This document shows positions 56,984 through 64,000 of a stretch of DNA of 64,000 nt, one piece after another; position 1 is the first letter of the stretch, and each line of letters opens with the position of its first letter. The notes under the pieces were generated by a model. The model worked only from the letters and a program-made list of their open reading frames with translations, was not told the DNA's origin and did not search any database. The translations under genes were made by a program, and so were the position numbers. This DNA is from Steinernema hermaphroditum (taxonomy: Eukaryota > Nematoda > Chromadorea > Rhabditida > Steinernematidae): NCBI GenBank assembly GCA_030435675.1, contig CM059621.1, positions 2,666,001 to 2,730,000 of the forward strand, in the 5' to 3' direction.

Positions 56984-57543
56984 TTAGAAGGAAACAGTGG
57001 CGGATCCACACTGATCAACGGAGATGCAGTCGCCGTTATGGCGGACGAAGGGAGGCAAGCAGTAGCATCCCACAGGCTTGCAGTCCATGGTGCACATCTG
57101 CTCACCGGAGTCGCAGCTATCCTCACATGTTCCGCACTCAGTGTAGATCTCGTTTTCAAGGCACGGCGGACTCATGTGGATGCCTTTAGGAGCGTCGGTG
57201 ATCGAGGGAACAGCGGGAGCCGCAGTTGACGGAAGAGCAATGGACCCGGCTGGCACCACAGGCTTCGTGTTCTCCCCGCTATCCTTTGATCCGTGTTTCT
57301 TCTGTCCCAAATGCTTTCCTAACAGGCTTGTATGATGAGCTATAACAACAGCGTAATAGGTACCATTGTCATGTAGGCCTTGATCCTTAGGATTGTTGCC
57401 ATTGTTGCCCTGGTTTCCCTGGCTGTCCTGGTTGCCTTGGTCGTCTTTGTGGCCGGCGGAGACGGTAAGAGCAAGGAAAGCCTAAAAATCGTCGAAAAAT
57501 AACTGAAGCAGAAACTCACCAGGAGGACGATTCCGCGATACAT
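56984..57543 (-). CDS. Secreted TIL-domain protease inhibitor-like protein (158 aa)
   Basis: Exons 57543-57520, 57481-57364 and 57318-56984 with phases 0 and 1. The signal peptide MYRGIVLLAFLALTVSAG spans intron 1. A Gly/Asn/Gln-rich stretch (DDQGNQDSQGNQGNNGNN) and a Lys/Pro/Ala linker lead to a C-terminal domain of ~55 residues. Its ten Cys are in the order expected for TIL inhibitors: PC...TECGTCEDSC..QMC..DC.PVGCYC...GDC...DQC. Such domains inhibit serine proteases by an exposed loop between Cys5 and Cys6. Here that loop is short (TMD), so inhibitory action is uncertain. Neighbour of the trypsin-like gene. Confidence 0.88.
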
Positions 57544-57819
57544 TGCCGAATGAAGTGAAGATCACATGCGGTGACTGGCTTTTAAAGGGAACTGCGCCAG
57601 CGATGGAATTGTTTGCCAACAGCATTAATGTTGGCAAAACACCGAAAACATGGCTATGGTAGTATTATAATCCGATCGTTGTTTTTTTTTGGGCACATAA
57701 TTTGCATGATCTATAGTTGACATACATTGTGACGGGCCGAAAACTATTTGCCATATTTTGATGCGCCGTTCCAGTCTGTGATAAGTCAAACTTCTGAGTG
57801 TACATGACCTACTGTGATT

Positions 57820-58060
57820 GTTCCGACTTCCAGAGGGATTGGGACATCAGGAAGCTAGCCCTACCACCGTTGACAATAAAATGTCGGACTCCAGGAGTCC
57901 AACTGCGTGAGAAGTCACCCTGAAGCTCGCCGACACTCTAAGGAACCACTCCCATCGAAGACGCAGCTCCCGTGCCCCGAGAATTGGAAGATCCGTCACC
58001 ATTTTCAAGAGTTTTGTAGGTTCCCACAAGTCCCGTGAAGCGCGCCGCTTCCGACCAGTT
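57820..58060 (-). repeat. Repeat family R2, copy
   Basis: CCAGAGGGATTGGGACATCA, CCGTTGACAATAAAATGTCG and GAGAAGTCACCCTGAAGCTC are the inverse relatives of 47850-48000 and share the last block with 34990. Confidence 0.6.
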
Positions 58061-58166
58061 CAATATCAACGCCACGCCAGCGATGAAGCCTGCAACAAGT
58101 GGTAACCTCTGTTTTCGGTGCTATGCTATCCTTTGATTAAGGAATTCTTGAAATAAAGTCGATGAC

Positions 58167-60242
58167 CTATGAAACCTCTCGTGCACTGTGACCTTGCGAT
58201 AAGTGGTACTCAACTCGTAGTGTACTGTCGTGGGCTCGCATACTAGGGTGAGTTCTTAGTGATGACTGTGGTGTCATAAAATTGTTTTTTGGATGTACTT
58301 TCCGGCCACGCACGCGCCTTCTATAGTAGTCAGCCCATTTCCTATACCCTCCAACATAAGAGTTATGGCTTCCATAATTTCCTAAGATTGGATACTTTAG
58401 TGTCCGCAGAATCCAACATGCACCGTTATAGTATTTATCTTCAAGCCATTGATTCATATGGAAGAGTTCTTGTGTAATGGAGTGATGGTCGATATCGATG
58501 TTTTGGGCTCCGCCCATGGTTGGATTTTTGCTAAACAACAGCATTTGCATGAGATGGCTAGCAATTGCACCTGCCTGAACCAAAAATCAAGAAAAACAAT
58601 CCGGCGGCTGCATTAATCCCAGCGGCCGCTAACAACAGCAACGTGTATTCGGAGCCGGGAAACTAGAACAATTTGTTATTAATACTCACCCCCATCCCTG
58701 ATGCTTACATATTCACTCAAAAGTCCGAAAAGTGCCGGCGATGAAGCGGAGCCGATCAGTGCAAAGGGCATACCAATGGAGGTTACCACTCGGCTGTAGC
58801 GCGGACAAATGGCAACTAAGCTAGTTGCCCACCCAGAAACAAACGCTGGATATATGAGCCCTGGGGTTGAGAGTTCAAACTTTTGCGCGACACGGGCATC
58901 CACCTTGCAGAGAGAGCAAGAACAGTGCAGTGTAAGGTGTTGAGCAGTCAATGAACATGGCCAGCAAGGTGCATGTGACAACAGTGCCCATACACCCAAC
59001 AGTTTGGAATAGTTTGCATGTGGCAGTATGGCCAAGGTATCCTCGTCTCCTAATGTAATCGGCAATAAAGCCACAGGATAATTTCGTAATGAGCTGCATG
59101 ACAAAGGGAAGAATCGTAAACATGCCGTTACTCTTCAGGTCCAGTTGAAGAACGTCTCGAAAGTAAGAGGGCAAAATGGACTGAATAATCCCGACGGCAA
59201 AGTTGTTGGCGAACCATGCAAAGCATACGGACCACAAAGGAAGAGAAGTTAGAATGGATAACCATGGTACGCCCCAAAATGATTGGAACTTGATCAATTG
59301 TCCAACAGCCGATCTACTTACACTTTTATGTGCTTTGTCCCGTTTCGAGTATTGCAGTGCACTCATAATATAGATTCTTTCAGAATCGGAGATCCACCGA
59401 TTGCCACTTGGTTTACTAGAACCGAACACCAACCACACAAGAAGCCAGATAACTCCCAATGCCCCGTAAACGTAGAATATAAGTGGCCATCCACCAAGAA
59501 GCTCCATACTACACAACGATGCTGAAGTGATACCCCCGAACATGCCGGCGACTTGAGTGCCGCCAGTGTAAATCGCCACCATGGCGCTTCGATCAGCGGG
59601 AGGAAACCAGTGAGATGCTATGGAAACGACTGTCGGGAACGTGGACCCCTGAAACTAGCTGTACTCCGACCGTGGGCATCCATACCTCTCCGAGCCCCAT
59701 AATAGCTCTGTTGAGAAGGAATGCTGTATAGCTCACTTCCGCTAGGATAGGAGAAAGCAGTGTTGTTACGGTATACAGAAGTAGAGACGAGAACAGAAGG
59801 GTCTTCGAGCTGAACCAATCTGCAAGATAGCCAGATGGTAGTGTGGTGATGAGCGCTCCATAGAAGACCGCTGACAGAAGAAGTGACTGCATTGAAGGTG
59901 ACCATAATAGATGACCCTTCATGTAACTAGTAGTTCGAAAATAAGCAGAATTACACGTACTGTGTAGCCTGCTTCTATGGCTCCAGATACATCATCGTTC
60001 CTTTCACAGCGTAGAGTTTCATTGTTGCGAAGGAGATTCGTTGGATGGTCGGCAAAGGCGGTGTGATTGACCATACATACCATAGCCATTCCCAGGTTCA
60101 TTTTAATCGAATCAATGAGAAACAGGGCGAACATTAAGAGAAAAACGATAATTAGTCGATAGTGGCCGCATCGCGGAGCCACTGCAGCGTCCATGGCGAG
60201 CCGATGAAAGCAAGTGCGCCGTGCACCATAGCCTTCGTGCAT
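58167..60242 (-). CDS. SLC17-type anion/organic-acid transporter (MFS), ~620 aa
   Basis: Exons 60242-59961, 59916-59686, 59648-58904, 58860-58709, 58662-58571 and 58530-58167 keep phase. Features are TM1 YRLIIVFLLMFALFLIDSIK, a glycosylated loop (NHT, NNET) and WSPSMQSLLLSAVFYGALIT with PSGYLADWF (TM2 and the loop-2 signature). Also present are GSTFPTVVSIASHWFPPADR, TGGTQVAGMFGGI, a central loop with DSERIYI, PWLSILTSLPLWSVCFAWFA, and a final helix pair to FLIFGS. The order fits SLC17 (sialin/phosphate/VGLUT) proteins. The C-terminal ~120 residues are polar and longer than usual. Two introns are very short: 37 bp after GLGE and a possible in-frame 33-bp one after DKAHKS, which may be retained. 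The first ATG at 60242 is chosen. Confidence 0.85.
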
Positions 60243-60534
60243 ATTTAGGGCAGCATTTGAATTTTTTGTCCTGTTCTGTTTCACTCCAGTTTGTGTTCTT
60301 CACTGCTCTTAATATACGCATAACTATTGACTCTTTTCCTGCGCGCTAGTTATGCATGATCCTAAGATCGTTCACTTTGTCCTACTAACTACTTTTTATC
60401 ATTCTTAAACAATTAGGTTATCACGTCTTAAGGACGGGTCATGGTTGTGGAAACGGATTTACAATCGCGAACACTGTTTTTGCAACTATGACCGGCCCTT
60501 TATTCCTGTGTTATTTTATCTTTTATCTATGAAC

Positions 60535-60660
60535 TATGGATCCCTGGAGTTCCAGGCCTTCTGGGAGCCGAGGCAATCATTGTGCAAGAATGACAGCCGA
60601 TAAAGCCCTCCTCAATTCTTTCGGGCAAACAAGAGAGCGAGTGGACAACCAATGCAAAGG
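60535..60660 (+). repeat. Repeat family R1, 3' module
   Basis: TATGGATCCCTGGAGTTCCA, GGCCTTCTGGGAGCCGAGGC, AATCATTGTGCAAGAATGAC and GAGAGCGAGTGGACAACC match the ends of the 48640 and 50750 copies. Confidence 0.65.
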
Positions 60661-61865
60661 TACAGTTATCTAAATGTACATTGTTACATGACTTATATTC
60701 CTGAATCAGTGACATCAACCAACCAAGGAAGTTTCATAAATGGATAAATATTTCACGGTAGTCGTCAGTTCCATTCTTTGTTCGGTAGAGCATTGGTGCT
60801 CCAGTATTTAGCTGCAGTAAGCGCGGTAAAGAGCTGAATATAGTTGAGGCGCGGCGGGGTGCATTGCGGGGAAAGGGGGCTGATGGTGGCGCACATTTTG
60901 GAACCGTAGACGGCGGCTTCCATGGAGGGGTTGTTACAATTCTCTTTTTTTTGTTTCAAACCAGAGAGCTTCTTTATTAAATGCTATGTTCTAGCGCTAT
61001 GGTAACGTCCATTAGCAACGACGAAAAGCACCACGGAAGAGCGAAATGTTTTACAGTCCTGTGTCAGATTTTCCTCTCACCCAGATCACTTTCCTGCTGT
61101 AAACCCCTCAACTTGTTTCATCGACGCGCACAGCGGACACCCGCGCCACATGACGCACCGGCCGAGCGCGAGCGATCGCCCATTGCCACTCGCCGCGCCT
61201 CATCGATTGGACGTGCTTTGTCGTGCCTTCCCTCGCGCTTCCTGTTATGTAAAACATGTTTTTCTTGCACTCAAGATTAACTCTTGCTGTTCCAGTAGAT
61301 CTCCTGCGAAGTGACTCATCCACAGTTGTGATCTGCATCGTTCTAAAGCATTAGAGATTGAGTTACTTCATCATTATTCTAGGAAGCAATGCGATAGAGT
61401 TCTCAGTTGCCGACACAAAGGTCGATTGCGAAATGTTTTGCCAGCGCTCCACACCTACATATCTTTGTTCCTCTGTGCCGTACATATCGCGCGAGCGCGC
61501 GCCGTCTTTCGCCAGCGGTAAACAAAGAGTGAGCGACGACGGCTTATTCGAACGCTCACCACTGTGTGACCATTTGCCGTCTCCTGTGCATCGTAACGTT
61601 CTATGAAAATGGTCTTGTTTGTGTGATGGTTACTCACCATCCTGATAAGATCTGTGATGACGTGATGCGGCACCCATAAATTTGAATCGACCTCTCATGC
61701 TGATTCACACGCCGTTCTCTATCGCCTATTTGCGGTCGCAAAGGACGGTCTTCGTTCAAGCGCTATTTTATCGCCCGAGCCGCACTTTTGTCGTTTCTAT
61801 TCCAACTATTTGCATTGCGTGACACTAACCCTACCCTTAGTTCAATTTCAGAACAGAATCGAATC
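60661..61865. other. No confident gene
   Basis: GC-rich around 61110-61220, with overlapping frames on both strands and no signature. Upstream region of the PMP3 gene. Confidence 0.35.
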
Positions 61866-62115
61866 ATGTGCAAGTGCCTCTGGCTTCTTGTCGCCATTTT
61901 CTGTCCTGTAAGTTAGAGATAAAGGCTATGTTTATGAATTCGTTCTTCAGCCTCTCGCCGTCTTGCTCGACAGAGGATGTGACATGCATGTTTGTATCAA
62001 CCTCTTGTTGACTTGCCTCATATGGATTCCCGGAGTTATTCACGCCATCTATGTGATTTTCTTCGTCGACGACGGTCATCACCATCATCACCACTATCAT
62101 AACGAACGCTGCTAA
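61866..62115 (+). CDS. PMP3/UPF0057 family membrane protein (68 aa)
   Basis: Exons 61866-61907 and 61951-62115 join at phase 0 over a 43-bp intron. Residues 12-48 carry the family signature: PPLAVLLDRGCDMHVCINLL, LTCLIWIPGVIHAIYVI. It has two short hydrophobic hairpin helices and a His-rich tail (DDGHHHHHHYHNERC). PMP3/RCI2 proteins sit in the plasma membrane and affect membrane potential or ion/stress tolerance in yeast and plants. The worm role is unknown. The natural six-His tail, possibly metal-binding, is noteworthy. The start is fixed by the conserved N-terminal length. Confidence 0.95.
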
Positions 62116-62908
62116 TCGATAAGGATTATCAAACTGTCTGTGCGATGTACTTTGGGCCACTGTACATATCATGTGTAAAAGAAACACGATAAAATAGTGG
62201 TGGAGTCGAGTTTTAAAGCACCTTCAAATATAAAAATGTATAAAGCTGAAGTAGGCTACTCTTCCGGGTTGATTACAAAGGCGTCACGAGGAATCCCATG
62301 CAAGCATCTTAATGATTCACAGCGGTGTGTTTTCTACTATGAGGGTCTTCTCTGTGTAGTACAGAAGTGTTAGCTAAGTTAACAGCTGACGTTCAACGCA
62401 GTTGCACATTCACATCGGAAAGAGGTAGTCTTTGCCTATCGCTCTCTTCTCGGCGCACAATTATGAAAGGCTGCCCTTGTCAAGGATTCACCATGGACAA
62501 TACGTTATGCCATGTTGATATCCAACAATCAGCCTTTAATAGAAATAGCACTGAACTTTAGCAACCGCTGTTATTTCTACTAACTGACGTAACCACATCT
62601 CTTTTCCATTAATCAAAAGTCAACTCTTTACGCAGAACGTGCCTGCTTTCGAGATTGGACGCACTTGTTTTAATGGAAAGCGCTGTTATCTAGTGTGTTA
62701 GACGTTATCCAAAAAGGAAATGTGTAGGCCGGATGCGCAGGAGCGCGATATCGCACCGGAAAAACACCGCCTTCCCACAGGAACGCCCGCTAATACATCC
62801 GTTAAACAGGAGTATATTGCGAACATCCTTTAGATTGTCTGAATATGATGCTTGTACTTGCCTTATGCTTGTTTTATCATAGTTAACAATAATTGATTTC
62901 AGCTATCC
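62116..62908. other. No gene seen
   Basis: One frame at 62367-62561 has no support. TTGATTTCAG at 62893-62902 is an acceptor for the next gene. Confidence 0.35.
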
Positions 62909-63028
62909 ATGGAATCGTACGACTATCTGCCGCTGACATCGTTTTGCATTACGCTGGGAGTCTCTGTAATGGCCGTCCTAGTTCTTGGCGTATTCGAAAT
63001 ATTCAGGTCCCAAGCTGCTAAAATCTAA
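62909..63028 (+). CDS. Single-TM micro-protein (39 aa)
   Basis: The ATG lies six bases after a TTGATTTCAG acceptor. MESYDYLPLTS is followed by one helix, FCITLGVSVMAVLVLGVFEI, and FRSQAAKI. Such acceptors without a nearby upstream exon suggest trans-splicing. Size and plan resemble small ER subunits or regulins, but I cannot assign it. Confidence 0.6.
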   Translation: MESYDYLPLTSFCITLGVSVMAVLVLGVFEIFRSQAAKI

Positions 63029-63267
63029 TTGAAGTACGTTGATCTTGGCATTGCAATTATCGTATTACTTGTATCTTTTACGATTGAAGAAAACTTTTAT
63101 AAACTATGCCTACTATGTTGTTACATCGGTCAAAGTTGCACAGAAATGAGCCAATTTGTAAAAACGTCATAATCTGTACAGTATTCATGAACAGGAAACG
63201 AAAAAGTGCGACACTTTTTTTGCCTCGTTCTGTACTACATGCACTATTGCAATATGATCAAGTGCGC

Positions 63268-63345
63268 TCACTTGGCTGATTGGAAGGGTGTCTGCCTCTC
63301 AACCCGGATGTCCGGGGTTCAGTGCCGCCCGGTGTTGGTCCTTTT
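63268..63345 (+). repeat. tRNA-like SINE candidate 3
   Basis: A-box-like TGGCTGATTGG, B-box-like GGGGTTCAGTGCC and the tail GGTCCTTTTCGTG parallel 4980. No full cloverleaf. It ends ~40 bp from the stop of the PGAP2-like gene. Confidence 0.45.
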
Positions 63346-63386
63346 CGTGAGTTGACACCCGTACATGTTTATTACACATTTACAAG

Positions 63387-64000
63387 TTACTTGCTCTGTC
63401 TCACGGAAAATATCACTTTGTAGCGGATGTCTAGGAAGGCGCATCCATGATAGGCGATGTTGAGGAAAACGTCGATGTACTCGCATAGTGCGAAAACGTC
63501 ATATGCTGTAAAATATTTTCAGAATATGCAAGCGAAAACATAGGATGATTGGAATTAAAAACCTGTCCTTACCTGCTGTTATGCATCGCTTCCAATAGAG
63601 CAGAAAAGATAACACAAGTACAGGAACTAATACGGCATAGATTGAGGTAAATGTGATTTTAAGGTAGTATGATAAGCGGCCCTGGAAAATGAGAATATGT
63701 GGGTAAACTGTAGGCTGCACATACATATGGATTGAGATAGTACAATGAGTTCGCGTGGCACACCAGGTTGGAAACGAAGAACGCTATCCCAAAACATCCA
63801 AAAATATAAAAGCAAATAACGTGTATTCCTGGAATGTCCGCTTGGTGCATTGATCACAGAGCGGAGACCTTGACTTACTTCCGTTTTCGCGTTCCACGAT
63901 CGTGGACAGAGCGACCAGGAAAACAAGTTCGAGAACGCCGCAGACCAAATAGCAGTGACGTGATAATTCGTACAAGAGGGGAGAGCCGCACTTAACGCTT
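63387..64000 (-). CDS. PGAP2/Frag1-like membrane protein, 5' part outside window
   Basis: Exons (>64000-63879, 63828-63725, 63681-63573, 63505-63387) agree in phase and read into the window edge. Helices are HCYLVCGVLELVFLVALST, HVICFYIFGCFGIAFFVSNL, YYLKITFTSIYAVLVPVLVL and a last one in EYIDVFLNIAYHGCAFLDI. The E-Y-x(3)-N-x-A-Y/F-H pattern near the end is like Frag1/DRAM/Sfk1 (PGAP2) proteins, which act in the Golgi on lipid remodelling of GPI anchors. N-terminal helices are missing here. Assignment by pattern only. Confidence 0.7.

Noticed and set aside
63380..63420. Extension of the SINE-like tail (TCACGGAAAA, also at 5083) as evidence of a long shared SINE
   Set aside because: At 63402-63412 this string lies inside the coding exon of the PGAP2-like gene, so the match is probably chance.

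Overview
The window looks like a free-standing piece of a rhabditid-type nematode genome. Genes sit on both strands. Most introns I can place are only 40-50 bp, with GT..TTTCAG or TTTTAG borders. Several starts lie just after a TTTCAG-like acceptor, as expected for spliced-leader trans-splicing. The predicted families are nematode-typical: serpentine chemoreceptors of the Srt and Str groups, a MOF-type MYST acetyltransferase with the nematode exon style, a TIL inhibitor, a PMP3/UPF0057 protein and neuropeptide-like precursors. The species cannot be fixed from sequence alone. All gene models are hand-spliced on frame, phase and splice-site consistency, and no search was run.

Layout. 0-5 kb: a 7TM gene, tRNA-Val(AAC) and the MOF-like acetyltransferase lie between two inverted copies of a short repeat. 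5-17 kb: chemoreceptor territory, with two complete Srt-type genes on the minus strand, an Str-like gene with a disturbed start and a receptor fragment. It also holds a small secreted Cys peptide and a seven-exon gene whose protein carries the same unknown domain three times. 17-34 kb: small genes for secreted or single-pass membrane proteins on both strands, among repeat debris and transposase relics. 34-40 kb: a Myb/SANT- or MADF-like regulator, a neuropeptide-like precursor and a frameshifted 7TM gene.

41-51 kb: three tandem paralogues of a secreted Gly/Ala/Ser-rich protein, duplicated with their flanks. Between copies 1 and 2 a gag-only BEL/Pao-like LTR retrotransposon with almost identical LTRs has inserted into an older inverted-repeat element. 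51-64 kb: two more single-TM micro-proteins, a trypsin-like protease, a short serpentine protein and a large 14-bp-unit hairpin. These are followed by a TIL inhibitor, an SLC17-type transporter, a PMP3 protein, a 39-residue membrane peptide and the 3' part of a PGAP2/Frag1-like gene.

Most unusual content: (i) a set of about ten to thirteen mutually dissimilar small single-pass membrane proteins, most of which share one gene plan, with a phase-1 intron directly before the exon for the transmembrane segment and tail; (ii) the threefold-repeat protein; (iii) the nested transposon; (iv) the triplicated glycine-rich genes. The chemoreceptors, secreted peptides and small membrane proteins are all surface or secreted classes that turn over fast, and four genes carry apparent single frameshifts.
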